From Emcibacter sp. (GTDB lineage: Bacteria; Pseudomonadota; Alphaproteobacteria; Sphingomonadales; Emcibacteraceae), in the NCBI GenBank assembly GCA_016764855.1, contig JAESRB010000194.1, forward strand, positions 1 through 36,430: DNA of 36,430 nucleotides, in the 5' to 3' direction. Numbering within the stretch: the first letter of the stretch is position 1; each line of letters starts with the position of its first letter. Positions 1 to 10,889 of the stretch are shown here, in pieces. Both the position numbers and the translations under genes were made by a program. Under the pieces are notes generated by a model. The model worked only from the letters and a program-made list of their open reading frames with translations, searched no databases and had not been told where the DNA came from.

Positions 1-123
1 AGCAGCCGCCTTAACCGTGGTCCGGTTATAGACGGTGACGTCATAGCCTGCTTTTTGTAAGTGACCGGCCATGGGGTAGCCCATAACACCAAGGCCGAGA
101 AAAGAGAGTTTTGCGTTCGTCAT
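1..123 (-). CDS. NAD(P)-dependent oxidoreductase of the 3-hydroxyisobutyrate dehydrogenase family (N-terminus only, truncated by window edge)
   Basis: Reverse translation from the ATG at 123 gives [35 protein letters not shown]..., a GxGxMGxPMAxxL Rossmann motif typical of 3-HIBADH/6PGDH-like enzymes. Confidence 0.85.
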   Translation of the reverse strand, partial: MTNAKLSFLGLGVMGYPMAGHLQKAGYDVTVYNRTTVKAAA

Positions 124-152
124 AATTTACGCCCTTAAATTAATGTCTATGC

Positions 153-377
153 TTAATAATGCGGTGGTTTCTCATCGGGAACTGCGCCGCCTTCGGTGGG
201 GTTCTCCAAGTTTTCCAGTCTTTCGGTCGCATTGGAAATATGTTTTTTGAGGCGGTCTATTTCTTTCCATTGCTGGGAGACCATATCACTTAAATCCTGA
301 ATCTGTTGATCCTGATAGGTGATGGTATTTTCGATTTCCAGAAGGCGTTCTGAGTCTATGGTTGAATTGGAGGGCAT
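153..377 (-). CDS. slyX: SlyX family protein
   Basis: 74 aa coiled-coil ORF ending in ...EKPPHY, the characteristic SlyX C-terminus. Confidence 0.85.
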   Translation of the reverse strand: MPSNSTIDSERLLEIENTITYQDQQIQDLSDMVSQQWKEIDRLKKHISNATERLENLENPTEGGAVPDEKPPHY

Positions 378-453
378 GGCACCACCTTGTGATATTTAAG
401 TTGGGTAAGCTATAGCCTATATGGGGCGGTGTTGGCAATTGCTCATGGCATAG

Positions 454-489
454 AAAAACCCCGGATGTGGCAATGGCCTATCCGAGGTT
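454..489 (-). terminator. Rho-independent terminator downstream of the DUF465 gene
   Basis: On the minus strand: AACCTCGGAT...ATCCGGGGTT stem followed by TTTTT. Confidence 0.65.
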
Positions 490-511
490 ATCAGAAATAC
501 AAAGAGGAACT

Positions 512-748
512 TTATGCGGTGATAAGGTTATAAATTTGATCTTTAAGATGCAGGCGGTTTTTCTTCAGGCTTTCCAGAAAATTGTCTGACGTTGGCTCCA
601 GACCGGCTTCTATTTGATTAATTTCTTCATTGGCTTCGTCGTATTCTTTATGCAATTTGACAAAATGGGCGTCGGAGAGTTTTAACTGATGCATTTTGTC
701 CAGATGATCGCTGAATTCTTCTGCTAGTGTATGATGGATATGTGTCAT
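512..748 (-). CDS. DUF465 (YdcH-like) family small protein
   Basis: 78 aa ORF with the pattern H.L..EF......I..L...D.HF..L...YDE.N.EI..IE.........LKK.RL.LKD.IY..I typical of DUF465. Confidence 0.8.
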   Translation of the reverse strand: MTHIHHTLAEEFSDHLDKMHQLKLSDAHFVKLHKEYDEANEEINQIEAGLEPTSDNFLESLKKNRLHLKDQIYNLITA

Positions 749-835
749 ATTTTATCTTTCCTAAAGTTTCCGGTGGTTTTCTTTGGTTCGACTCAATATT
801 ACGTCATATGCAAAAGATGCCCTTGATTTACCTCA

Positions 836-873
836 AGAAAAAGCCCCCGGCCTGTGGAACAGGTCGGGGGCTT
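836..873 (-). terminator. Rho-independent terminator of gltBD
   Basis: Minus strand: AAGCCCCCGACCTG TTCCA CAGGCCGGGGGCTT TTTCTT, a strong GC stem plus T-run downstream of the gltD stop. Confidence 0.85.
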
Positions 874-917
874 GAATATATGGCAGGATCAGTGTTTTCG
901 GTCCTGCTTATCTTACT

Positions 918-2339
918 TTATCTGGGTAGGGTGGTTTCACCCATCAGGTATTCATCAACGGAGCGGGCGGCCTGACGACCTTCCCGGATGGCCCAAACCA
1001 CCAGAGACTGACCCCGGCGCATGTCACCTGCGGCAAAAACCTGTGGCAGGGAGGTCTGGTAATCATTGGTGTCGGCTGAAACATTGCCGCGTCCGTCAAG
1101 GGAAACGCCCAATTGCTCCAGCAAGCCTTCTTTTACCGGATTGGTGAAGCCCATGGCCAATAGAACAAGGTCCGCTTCCAATTCGAATTCACTGCCTTCG
1201 ATCTTCTGGAATTTATCATCCACATGATAACAGCGCAAAGCCGCAAGCTTGCCATCTTCTCCGGCGACGAATTCACCTGTTGAGACGCTCCAATCCCGAT
1301 CGGCACCTTCTTCCTGAGAGGTAGAGGTGCGCAATTTCATGGGCCAGTCGGGCCATGTCAGCTCTTTGTTCTCATGAGCCGGGGGTTTGGGCATGATTTC
1401 GATCTGAGTAACGGATACGGCACCCTGACGGAAGGAGGTTCCTACACAGTCAGACCCGGTGTCGCCACCGCCGATGACAATCACTTTTTTACCGCCGGCT
1501 AAAATGTCTTTTTTATCGGGCAGGGGTTCACCTGCATTGCGTTGATTTTGCTGGATCAGGAAATCCATGGCAAAATGTACGCCGTCAAGATCCCGGCCAG
1601 GAATCGGCAAATCACGAGGATGTTCTGATCCGCCGGCAAGTACCACCGCATCATAATGTTCGGTCAGGCGCTGTGCGGGAATATCTTTACCCACTTCCAT
1701 ACTGGTCCAGAAGGTGACGCCTTCTTGTTCCATTTGCTGTGCCCGACGTTCAATCAGATCTTTGGCCATTTTAAAATCGGGAATACCATAACGGAGCAAG
1801 CCGCCCGGTCTGCGACTTTTCTCATATACCGCCACATCATGTCCGGCGCGCGCCAATTGTTGCGCACAAGCAAGGCCCGCTGGCCCGGAGCCAACCACGG
1901 CAACTTTTTTGCCGGTTTTTTTCTGGGGCGGAAGTGGTGTGATCCAGCCTTCTTCCCAGCCCTTGTCCACAATGGCGCATTCGATGGTTTTGATGGTCAC
2001 AGGTTGATCATCAATATTCAGCGTACAGGCTGCCTCACAAGGGGCGGGACAGATGCGTCCAGTGAATTCCGGGAAATTGTTGGTGGAGTGCAGCGTATCT
2101 AATGCCTCTTCCCAATTTCCTTTCCATACTAGATCATTCCAGTCAGGGATCATGTTATTCACCGGGCAACCCGTATGACAGAAGGGAATACCACAATCCA
2201 TACAGCGGCCACCCTGCTGAGCGATCAAATTGTCTGGCAGCGGGTTGGTAAATTCATCATAATGACGTACCCGGTCACCTGCGGGCGCATAGGTCCGTTC
2301 CTGACGGGTAAAGTCCATAAATCCAGTTGGTTTGCCCAT
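918..2339 (-). CDS. gltD: Glutamate synthase (NADPH) small subunit
   Basis: 473 aa; [36 protein letters not shown] Fe-S cluster motif, [20 protein letters not shown] and GGGDTGSDC dinucleotide-binding motifs. Confidence 0.97.
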   Translation of the reverse strand: MGKPTGFMDFTRQERTYAPAGDRVRHYDEFTNPLPDNLIAQQGGRCMDCGIPFCHTGCPVNNMIPDWNDLVWKGNWEEALDTLHSTNNFPEFTGRICPAPCEAACTLNIDDQPVTIKTIECAIVDKGWEEGWITPLPPQKKTGKKVAVVGSGPAGLACAQQLARAGHDVAVYEKSRRPGGLLRYGIPDFKMAKDLIERRAQQMEQEGVTFWTSMEVGKDIPAQRLTEHYDAVVLAGGSEHPRDLPIPGRDLDGVHFAMDFLIQQNQRNAGEPLPDKKDILAGGKKVIVIGGGDTGSDCVGTSFRQGAVSVTQIEIMPKPPAHENKELTWPDWPMKLRTSTSQEEGADRDWSVSTGEFVAGEDGKLAALRCYHVDDKFQKIEGSEFELEADLVLLAMGFTNPVKEGLLEQLGVSLDGRGNVSADTNDYQTSLPQVFAAGDMRRGQSLVVWAIREGRQAARSVDEYLMGETTLPR

Positions 2340-2352
2340 TTTCAGTTCCTTC

Positions 2353-5300
2353 TTAATTCAACGTTTGGCCGGTATAGGCAGATAACACAGTTTGAGTCGG
2401 CGCCATTTCCTGTAACGCACGGCGATATTCCACCGGCATTACTTTGACGAATTTCGGCAGATAGACATCCTGATTGTCCAGAATTTCCTGTGCACGGGTG
2501 CTTCCGGTATAACGGACATGGTTTTCCAGCAGCGTCACCAGACGTTCCACATCATTGCCTGACATATTATTGCGCAGGACATCCACCCGGCCATGGCTTT
2601 CCAGGTCACCGGATTGGTGCTTCCGAGCCATGTCATCTTCTTCGGGCATGGGTTCTAATTCAACCATAGCCAGATTACAGCGTTTTTCAAAATCGCCGGC
2701 CTCGTCCAGAACATAGGCAATGCCGCCGCTCATACCGGCGGCAAAGTTCCGTCCGGTTTCACCGATAATAACGATACAGCCCCCGGTCATATATTCACAA
2801 CCATGATCGCCGACGCCTTCGACAACCGCAATGGCGCCGGAATTGCGCACGGCAAAACGTTCTCCGGCAACGCCGCGGAAATAACATTCGCCACCAACGG
2901 CACCATAAAGCACAGTATTGCCCACAATGATGCTTTTTTCCGGGGTAATTTTGCTGACTGCCGGAGGATAGATCACTAACCGTCCGCCGCTCAAGCCTTT
3001 ACCCACATAGTCATTACCCTCGCCAGATAGTTCCAGCGTGACGCCCTTGGCAACAAAGGCCCCAAAGCTTTGCCCAGCCGTTCCGGTGAGCTTCACATGG
3101 ATGGTATCATTGGGCAGGCCCGCATGGCCGTATTTCTCTGCGATACGGCCAGACATCAAGGCCCCGCAGGAGCGGTCCGTGTTGTTGATCTCTGCTTCGA
3201 AAGAGACAGGGGTTTTGTTTTCCAAGGCCTCTTTTGCCTGCTCCAGAAGTTTCCGGTCCAGAACCTCATCCAGATTATGCTGCTGGGTTTTGGTGTTGTA
3301 AATGTCAAAGCCTTCGGTCGGCTCGGGTCTGTAGAATAGTTTGTCAAAATTCAGACCATCGGCTTTCCAATGTTTGATCGCGGCATTTTTGCTCAGCAGA
3401 TCAGAATGGCCAATAATCTCCTGTAGATGACGCACACCCATTTCAGACATTATTTTACGGACCTCTTCGGCAACGAAGAAGAAGAAATTGACCACATGTT
3501 CCGGCTTGCCTTTAAATTTCCGGCGCAGAACGGGATCCTGTGTGGCGATGCCCACAGGACAGGTATTCAGATGACATTTCCGCATCATGATACAGCCACT
3601 GGCGATCAGCGGTGCGGTAGCAAAACCGAACTCATCGGCCCCGAGCAGAGCGCCAATGATGACGTCCCGGCCGGTTTTCAGGCCACCGTCCACTTGGACA
3701 GAAATCCGGTCACGTAATTTATTCAGCACCAACGTTTGCTGGGTTTCGGCCAGTCCCATTTCCCAGGGGGAGCCAGCATTCTTGATACTGGTCAGCGGGC
3801 TTGCGCCTGTGCCGCCGTCATAACCGGAAATGGTCAGATGGTCGGCCTTGGCTTTGGAAACGCCGGCGGCAACGGTGCCAACGCCGATTTCAGACACCAG
3901 CTTGACGCTGATGCGGGCTCCTGGGTTAACATTTTTCAGGTCATAGATGAGCTGCGCCAGATCCTCAATGGAGTAAATATCATGATGAGGTGGTGGCGAA
4001 ATCAGTCCCACGCCCGGTGTTGAATAGCGCACCTTGGCGATAACCGCATCCACTTTATGGCCGGGCAACTGTCCGCCTTCACCAGGCTTTGCGCCCTGGG
4101 CCATTTTGATTTGGATCTCGTCCGCATTGACCAGATATTCTGTGGTCACACCAAAACGACCGGAAGCGACCTGTTTAATGGCACTGCGGCGGAGATCGCC
4201 GTTTCTGTCCGGGGTGAAACGATCGGGTTCTTCGCCGCCTTCACCGGTGTTGGACTTGCCGCCAATGCGGTTCATGGCAATGGCAAGGTTGGTATGGGCT
4301 TCGCGACTGATAGAGCCAAAGGACATGGCGCCCGTGACGAAACGTTTGACGATGTCAGTGGCCGATTCGACTTCATCCAAGGGGATGGGTTTGGCCGCCA
4401 GTTTAATTTTAAACAGTCCCCGGGGCGTGAGTAAGCGTTTGGACTGCTCATTTATGGAGCGGGCATAGGTATCATATTGATCCTGATTATTGCCGCGCAC
4501 CGCATGTTGCAGGCTGGTGACGCTTTCCGAGGTCCACATATGGTCTTCGCCGCGGACACGCATGGCATATTCGCCGCCCACATCCAGTGCATTGTTATAG
4601 ACCAGACTTTCCACAAAGGCCTGATCATGGCGCATGATGGTCTCATGAGAAATTTCGGTCAGGCCGACACCTTCGATGGCGCCTTGAGTCTTGGTGAAAT
4701 ATTTTTCGATAAATTCGCTGTTCAGGCCAACGGCATCAAAAATCTGAGCGCCACAATAGGATTGATAGGTGGAAATACCCATCTTGGACATGACTTTCAG
4801 GATGCCTTTATTAATGGCTTTAGTATAGCGGGAGCGGGCCTGATTGGGGCTGACTTCCTCCGGCAGGTCCGGGGCCAATGCTGTGATGGTCTCAAAGGCG
4901 AGATACGGATTGATGGCTTCTGCGCCATATCCGGCAAGCACACAGAAATGATGGACCTCACGGGCTTCCCCGGTTTCCACCACAAGTCCCACTGACGTAC
5001 GCAGGCCTTTGCGAATCAGGTAATGATGAACCGCTGAGGTAGCCAGTAACGCCGGGATGGCGATCCGGTCTTCACTGACATCCCGGTCAGACAGGATGAT
5101 GATGTTATCGCCTTCGACGACAGAGACTTCCGCCAACAGGCAAATGCTCTCAATAGCATTGTCCATGCCTGCTTCGCCTTGAGTCGCGTCATAGGTGACA
5201 TCAATCGTTACGGTTCTGAAATTATTATCAGGAATGTCGCCGATGGTGCGGATCTTTTCCAGATCTTCATTGCTGAGGATAGGTTGACGTACTTCAAGAC

Positions 5301-7008
5301 GTTTATGGGTGCCAATACCTGTCTGATCCAGCAGGTTTGGACGAGGCCCAATGAAAGACACCAATGACATGACCGCTTCTTCCCGAATCGGGTCAATGGG
5401 CGGGTTGGTCACTTGGGCAAAATTCTGCTTGAAATAGCTATAAAGCAGTTTTGATTTGTTAGACAGGGCCGAAATAGGGGTATCGGTTCCCATGGAGCCC
5501 AAAGCTTCCTGTCCACTGGTGGTCATGGGCGGGAAGAGGAGCTTGAGGTCTTCTTGGGTGTAACCAAAAGCCTGCTGACGTTTCAGCAGGGGGACGTCGC
5601 TGTTATGAGCGGGGACAAATTCTGCTGGAAGGTCTTCCAGTTTGATCTGGGTCCGGGCGAGAATCGCCTCATAATCATGGGCGTCGCTCAGTTCTGCTTT
5701 AATTTCATCATCACTGATGATGCGGCCCTGTGCCGTGTCGATCAGCAGCATTTTGCCGGGCTGAAGACGCCATTTCTTGATGATCTTATTTTCCGGGATC
5801 GGCAGAACACCCATTTCTGATGCCAGTACGACCATATCATCATCTGTTACCAGATAACGGGCCGGACGCAGACCGTTACGGTCAAGGGTTGCGCCGATCA
5901 AGGTGCCATCGGTAAAGGCCATGGCAGCTGGTCCGTCCCATGGTTCCATCAAAGCCGCATGATATTCGTAAAAGGCCCGGCGTTTTTCATCCATAAGAGG
6001 ATTGCCAGCCCAAGCTTCCGGGATCAACATCATCATGGCATGTACGATGCTATAGCCGCCGGCGACCAAAAGTTCGAGCGCATTGTCGAAACTGGCGGTG
6101 TCGGAAATGCCTTCCGGGATCAGCGGCCATAATTTTTCAAGATCATCCCCAAGAACCTCGGATTTCATGCTGAACCGGCGCGAAGCCATCCAGTTGACAT
6201 TGCCGCGTACGGTATTGATTTCACCGTTATGGCAAACCATGCGGAACGGCTGTGCCAGACTCCAGGTTGGGAAAGTGTTAGTGGAGAATCGTTGATGCAC
6301 AAGGGCAAGCGCGGATTTCATGCGCGTATCGAGCAGGTCTGTGTAATAGACGCCAACTTGAGTGGCCAGCAGCATACCTTTGTAGAGCAAGGTGCGGCTT
6401 GAACAGCTACAGGCATAATAATGGCTGGTATCTTCTTCCATCTCAAAGGTGAGGTTGGAGAGCTGTTTGCGAATCAGGTAAAGTTTTAGTTCAAAGCCTT
6501 CATCGCGCTTACATTTGTCGCCGCGACCGATGAAACCTTGAAGGATGGCAGGTTCAGTGGCTTTTACGCCTTCGCTGAAACCGCTGTTGTCAGTGGGAAC
6601 ATCGCGCCAGCCTAGAAATTTCTGGCCTTCTTGCTCAACCAGGTTCTCTAAGGTGCGTTTGATTTTGTCGGCCACATCTTTTTCATGGGGAAGAAAGATC
6701 ATCAAAACGCCGTAATCCCCCAATTTTGGCAAGTTGATGTCTGCGTCCTTGGCCACGCCCTGAATGAATTCATCGGGCATTTGGATGAGAATGCCTGCGC
6801 CGTCACCGGCTAGCGGGTCTGCGCCCACAGCTCCACGATGGGTCAAATTCTCAAGAATTTTTAGACCATTTGTAATGATATCATGACTTTTTATGCCTTT
6901 GATATTGGCGACAAAACCTATACCACAGTTGTCATGTTCATTGATTGGGTTATATAGGCCCTGAGGCGTCGGCAAACCGACGGTGTTTAATGGCTCCTTG
7001 TGGGTCAT
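2353..7008 (-). CDS. gltB: Glutamate synthase (NADPH) large subunit
   Basis: 1551 aa; [16 protein letters not shown] (N-terminal Cys amidotransferase), [21 protein letters not shown] and [15 protein letters not shown] motifs. Confidence 0.98.
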   Translation of the reverse strand: MTHKEPLNTVGLPTPQGLYNPINEHDNCGIGFVANIKGIKSHDIITNGLKILENLTHRGAVGADPLAGDGAGILIQMPDEFIQGVAKDADINLPKLGDYGVLMIFLPHEKDVADKIKRTLENLVEQEGQKFLGWRDVPTDNSGFSEGVKATEPAILQGFIGRGDKCKRDEGFELKLYLIRKQLSNLTFEMEEDTSHYYACSCSSRTLLYKGMLLATQVGVYYTDLLDTRMKSALALVHQRFSTNTFPTWSLAQPFRMVCHNGEINTVRGNVNWMASRRFSMKSEVLGDDLEKLWPLIPEGISDTASFDNALELLVAGGYSIVHAMMMLIPEAWAGNPLMDEKRRAFYEYHAALMEPWDGPAAMAFTDGTLIGATLDRNGLRPARYLVTDDDMVVLASEMGVLPIPENKIIKKWRLQPGKMLLIDTAQGRIISDDEIKAELSDAHDYEAILARTQIKLEDLPAEFVPAHNSDVPLLKRQQAFGYTQEDLKLLFPPMTTSGQEALGSMGTDTPISALSNKSKLLYSYFKQNFAQVTNPPIDPIREEAVMSLVSFIGPRPNLLDQTGIGTHKRLEVRQPILSNEDLEKIRTIGDIPDNNFRTVTIDVTYDATQGEAGMDNAIESICLLAEVSVVEGDNIIILSDRDVSEDRIAIPALLATSAVHHYLIRKGLRTSVGLVVETGEAREVHHFCVLAGYGAEAINPYLAFETITALAPDLPEEVSPNQARSRYTKAINKGILKVMSKMGISTYQSYCGAQIFDAVGLNSEFIEKYFTKTQGAIEGVGLTEISHETIMRHDQAFVESLVYNNALDVGGEYAMRVRGEDHMWTSESVTSLQHAVRGNNQDQYDTYARSINEQSKRLLTPRGLFKIKLAAKPIPLDEVESATDIVKRFVTGAMSFGSISREAHTNLAIAMNRIGGKSNTGEGGEEPDRFTPDRNGDLRRSAIKQVASGRFGVTTEYLVNADEIQIKMAQGAKPGEGGQLPGHKVDAVIAKVRYSTPGVGLISPPPHHDIYSIEDLAQLIYDLKNVNPGARISVKLVSEIGVGTVAAGVSKAKADHLTISGYDGGTGASPLTSIKNAGSPWEMGLAETQQTLVLNKLRDRISVQVDGGLKTGRDVIIGALLGADEFGFATAPLIASGCIMMRKCHLNTCPVGIATQDPVLRRKFKGKPEHVVNFFFFVAEEVRKIMSEMGVRHLQEIIGHSDLLSKNAAIKHWKADGLNFDKLFYRPEPTEGFDIYNTKTQQHNLDEVLDRKLLEQAKEALENKTPVSFEAEINNTDRSCGALMSGRIAEKYGHAGLPNDTIHVKLTGTAGQSFGAFVAKGVTLELSGEGNDYVGKGLSGGRLVIYPPAVSKITPEKSIIVGNTVLYGAVGGECYFRGVAGERFAVRNSGAIAVVEGVGDHGCEYMTGGCIVIIGETGRNFAAGMSGGIAYVLDEAGDFEKRCNLAMVELEPMPEEDDMARKHQSGDLESHGRVDVLRNNMSGNDVERLVTLLENHVRYTGSTRAQEILDNQDVYLPKFVKVMPVEYRRALQEMAPTQTVLSAYTGQTLN

Positions 7009-7744
7009 TCCCGAAATACTCCTCGTCTAGCAAAGTCTTTAAAAAAAATTTAATTTTTCGCGCGCAGAACCAACCCATCCTCAGAATTAAAGATGGATTG
7101 AAAATTAGTCTTTAGGTTTTAAAACCAGTTTGATGCTCTTAAATGTATAGGAGCCTTTTGTACTGTTTTTATTATGGTTATATTATTCTTTGTACATAGG
7201 TCGTAAAAACGTATCTCGCTTGGTGCAAGTGAGGGCAAAAAAACTGGCGTAAAATTTTATATAGTTTGTGGGGCTATACACAAAATTAAATGCTGCATTA
7301 TGTCTAGCCTGCATATTTTCTACTGATTTTTAAGGTTAAAATCAAGCAATTCATCGGCAATAATATTGCGCGTTAGAAATAAAAATATAAGAAAATATTT
7401 AAAATCAACGACTTAAAGGCAGATAAAAAAATGTAAATTTTTTATCTTATCCCGGAGAGAGTGTCTCTGAATTTTCTTTTTACCGCATTATGATTAAATT
7501 TTAACACGTCATGATTAAAAAATAGGCAAAAATTTACGCTTTAAACGGGTTATTTGCTTATGGCGGAATGATCGAAATACAGGGGTAGTACATAGGGTAG
7601 TATATGGGGGGAATATATTAAGTCATTTTCTTGTGTGAGGGCCGTGTAAAAAAAAATGATGGAAACTTTAACCATATTTTAATCATAATTGAGGATTTGG
7701 CTCGGGTTTTTGAAAGTCAAGATGAAAAGAGGTAATACTATCTG

Positions 7745-7773
7745 TTGACACTATTGCGGGGTCAAAATACCAT
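7745..7773 (+). promoter_or_regulatory. Candidate sigma-70 promoter for nrdAB (distal)
   Basis: TTGACA (7745-7750), 17-bp spacer, TACCAT (7768-7773); overlaps the NrdR-box-like sequence. Confidence 0.55.
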
Positions 7774-7782
7774 ATATTGTGT
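7767..7782 (+). promoter_or_regulatory. NrdR box
   Basis: ATACCATATATTGTGT matches the NrdR consensus acaCwAtATaTwGtgt at 14/16 positions; upstream of nrdA and overlapping a -10 hexamer. Confidence 0.65.
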
Positions 7783-7981
7783 TGAGGGTGATTAAATAGA
7801 GGTTCTGGATCAGAATGTTGTTATTCGAGTGAAGTATGAAGGCATGGTTATTTTTTTTGGTGAAAAATAGCCGTAATCTTGTCGAATTTCAGACCTAAAT
7901 TTCTTGATTTTTTATTTCGCAATCAGACAAAGTAATAATCCTGCGCTGTACTTATATAGTCATCGGAATAAGGCGATTATA

Positions 7982-7990
7982 TGGTATAAT
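7982..7990 (+). promoter_or_regulatory. Extended -10 element proximal to nrdA
   Basis: TGGTATAAT (TGnTATAAT) about 40 nt before the GTG start; no clear -35. Confidence 0.4.
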
Positions 7991-8029
7991 GCTGGATTGA
8001 TTCATGAATAGACCAGTGGGAGTGCAGGT

Positions 8030-9868
8030 GTGTCAGAGACGTTGTTTAAAGAAGCCGTACAAGTAAAAGATCATTCACGGGTGGAAACAGTTCCGGAAAG
8101 GGATGCTCTGTTGACGGCTTTTGGCAAGGCGACCTTGACCGATCGTTATTTGATGCCCGGAGAAGACTTTCAGGATCTTTTTGCCCGCGTGGCCAGCTTT
8201 TACAGCGATGATCAGGCCCATGCCCAAAGACTATATGATTATATGAGCAAGCTCTGGTTTATGCCGGCGACACCTATTTTAAGCAACGGAGGCACTAAAC
8301 GGGGTTTGCCTATTTCCTGTTTCCTTAATGAAGCCAGTGACAGCCTGAAGGGTATTGTTAATCTGTGGAATGAGAATGTCTGGTTGGCGTCCAAAGGCGG
8401 CGGCATTGGCAGCTATTGGGGAAATCTGCGCTCCATTGGCGAAGAAGTGTCCACCAACGGCAAAACATCTGGGATCATTCCGTTCATCCGAGTGATGGAC
8501 AGTCAGACTCTCGCCATCTCGCAAGGCTCACTACGTCGGGGCAGTGCCGCGGTTTATTTGCCGATCAGCCATCCTGAAATTGAAGAATTTATTGAAATAC
8601 GGCGCCCTACAGGCGGGGACCCAAACCGCAAGGCACTTAACCTTCATCATGGCATCGCCATTTCCAATGCCTTTATGCGGGCCGTGGAGAATGATGAAGA
8701 ATGGGCCTTGCTCAGCCCTCATGATAATTCTGTCCAGAAAACATTGTCCGCACGGGGGCTGTGGATACGTATGTTGACGGCCCGTATTGAAACCGGCGAG
8801 CCTTATATGCTGTTCAGTGACCATGTGAATGATGCAATTCCAGAGCATCATAAATTGGCGGGACTGAATGTGAAAACATCTAATCTCTGTTGTGAGATTA
8901 CATTGCCAACCGGCATGGATCACCTGGGTAAGGAGCGTACAGCGGTATGTTGTTTGTCGTCTATTAATCTGGAAAAATATGATGACTGGAAAGACAATGA
9001 GCTGTTCATCACGGATTTGATGCGTTTTCTGGATAATGTATTGGACGATTTCATCGAACGGGCACCAGACACTATGGAACGTGCAACCTATGCTGCCATG
9101 CGAGAACGGAGTGTGGGTCTGGGGGCGATGGGCTTTCGCAGTTTCTTGCAGGACCGGATGATTCCCTTCGAATCCGTCATGGCCCAGGTCTGGAATAAAA
9201 AGATCTTCAAGCAGATTCAGTTGGGGGTTAATGCGGCGTCCAAATTGCTGGCGGCGGAAAAAGGCGCTTGCCCGGATGCAAAGGATTACGGGATTGACGA
9301 GCGCTTTTCCAATAAAACAGCCATTGCCCCAACAGCATCCATCTCGATCATTTGTGGTGGTGCGAGCCCCGGTATCGAGCCTATTGCCGCCAACAGTTTT
9401 ACGCAGAAAACCCTGTCCGGCTCCTTTAACGTGCGCAGCCGTGCTTTGACACGCTTGCTGACGGAAAAGGGTCAGAATACAGATGAAATCTGGTCATCCA
9501 TCACCATTAATGGTGGCTCTATTCAGCACCTTGATTTTCTGGATGATCTTGAGAAAGATGTTTTCAAGACCGCTTTCGAGCTGGATCAGAGGTGGGTGAT
9601 TGAACATGCGGCGGACCGGGCGCCTATGGTGGATCAGGCCCAGTCAATCAATGTGTTTTTACCAGCGGATGTCCATAAGCGTGATTTGCATCAGGTGCAT
9701 TTCCAGGCTTGGAAAAAAGGTGTGAAAAGCCTTTATTACTGTCGTTCCCTGTCGATTCAGCGGGCCGAGAGTGCTGAGAGCGCCGCTGCACAGACCAAGA
9801 CGATGCTGAAAACGGCGATCAAAGCCCCTGAAGCAATGGACTATGAAGAATGTTTGTCCTGTCAATAA
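8030..9868 (+). CDS. nrdA: Class Ia ribonucleoside-diphosphate reductase alpha subunit
   Basis: 612 aa, GTG start; MPATPILSNGGT, CFLNEASDS, NLCCEITLP, CCLSSINLEKYDD and a redox-active C-terminal CLSC; followed by nrdB. Confidence 0.96.
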   Translation: MSETLFKEAVQVKDHSRVETVPERDALLTAFGKATLTDRYLMPGEDFQDLFARVASFYSDDQAHAQRLYDYMSKLWFMPATPILSNGGTKRGLPISCFLNEASDSLKGIVNLWNENVWLASKGGGIGSYWGNLRSIGEEVSTNGKTSGIIPFIRVMDSQTLAISQGSLRRGSAAVYLPISHPEIEEFIEIRRPTGGDPNRKALNLHHGIAISNAFMRAVENDEEWALLSPHDNSVQKTLSARGLWIRMLTARIETGEPYMLFSDHVNDAIPEHHKLAGLNVKTSNLCCEITLPTGMDHLGKERTAVCCLSSINLEKYDDWKDNELFITDLMRFLDNVLDDFIERAPDTMERATYAAMRERSVGLGAMGFRSFLQDRMIPFESVMAQVWNKKIFKQIQLGVNAASKLLAAEKGACPDAKDYGIDERFSNKTAIAPTASISIICGGASPGIEPIAANSFTQKTLSGSFNVRSRALTRLLTEKGQNTDEIWSSITINGGSIQHLDFLDDLEKDVFKTAFELDQRWVIEHAADRAPMVDQAQSINVFLPADVHKRDLHQVHFQAWKKGVKSLYYCRSLSIQRAESAESAAAQTKTMLKTAIKAPEAMDYEECLSCQ

Positions 9869-9929
9869 GCGGATCAAGATAGTCTCTGGTTCTCATGAAT
9901 AGAAATTTAAAGTTAAGGTAGCCCTAGCC

Positions 9930-10889
9930 ATGTCCCTTCTTGAGGAACGTCTTTCTTATAAACCCTTCCAGTACCCTTGGGCCTATGATGCCTGGTTGAC
10001 GCAACAACGTATTCATTGGTTGCCCGAAGAGGTTCCCATGGCAGATGATGTCAAAGATTGGAACATGAATATTACGGAGGGCGAAAAGCATCTGTTGATG
10101 CAGATTTTCCGTTTTTTCACTCAGGCGGATGTGGAAGTGAATAATTGCTACATGCGTCATTATACGCGTGTCTTTAAACCGACTGAGATACAAATGATGC
10201 TGGCGGCATTTTCCAATATGGAAACGGTTCATATCGCGGCCTATAGCCATTTGTTGGATACGCTGGGCATCCCCGATTCTGAATATGAAGCCTTTCTGCA
10301 ATATGATGAGATGAAAGCCAAATATGATTATATGCAGATTTGGGGGGTTGATACCAAGGAAGATATTGCCAAGACATTAGCGGTTTTCGGGGCCTTTACA
10401 GAGGGGCTGCAATTATTTGCATCTTTTGCCATTTTGATGAATTTTCCGCGCTTTAACAAAATGAAGGGCATGGGGCAGATTGTCACATGGTCGGTGCGGG
10501 ACGAATCACTTCATACCAACAGCATCATTCAATTGTTTCATACTTTTGTGCAGGAAAATCCTGAAGTATGGACCGAACAGCTTCAGGAGGAATTGACGGA
10601 GGCCTGTCAAACCGTGGTCAAACATGAAGACGCCTTTATCGACCTTGCCTTTGAAATGGGCGATATCGAAGGGCTGACGGCTAAGGAAGTGAAAGAATAT
10701 ATCCGCTATATCGCTGACCGCCGGTTGACTCAGCTTAACTTGTCACCGATTTATTTTGTCGGTAATAACCCGTTGCCGTGGATGGATGAAATCCTCAACG
10801 GGGTCGAGCATGCCAACTTCTTTGAGAATCGCTCGACGGAGTATTCCAAAGCCTCCACCAAGGGGGAATGGAGCGACGCCTTCGATTAA
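9930..10889 (+). CDS. nrdB: Ribonucleoside-diphosphate reductase beta subunit
   Basis: 319 aa; YPWAYDAWLTQQRIHWLPEEVPMADDVKDW, SVRDESLHTNSIIQLFH metal-ligand motif. Confidence 0.96.
   Translation: MSLLEERLSYKPFQYPWAYDAWLTQQRIHWLPEEVPMADDVKDWNMNITEGEKHLLMQIFRFFTQADVEVNNCYMRHYTRVFKPTEIQMMLAAFSNMETVHIAAYSHLLDTLGIPDSEYEAFLQYDEMKAKYDYMQIWGVDTKEDIAKTLAVFGAFTEGLQLFASFAILMNFPRFNKMKGMGQIVTWSVRDESLHTNSIIQLFHTFVQENPEVWTEQLQEELTEACQTVVKHEDAFIDLAFEMGDIEGLTAKEVKEYIRYIADRRLTQLNLSPIYFVGNNPLPWMDEILNGVEHANFFENRSTEYSKASTKGEWSDAFD

Noticed and set aside
1656-2102. 148-aa plus-strand ORF antisense to gltD
   Set aside because: Overlaps conserved gltD motifs on the other strand; no recognisable domain or plausible ribosome-binding context.
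4034-4468. Plus-strand ORFs within gltB (e.g. 144, 125 and 172 aa)
   Set aside because: Shadow ORFs antisense to a strongly conserved gltB frame; no independent protein signal.
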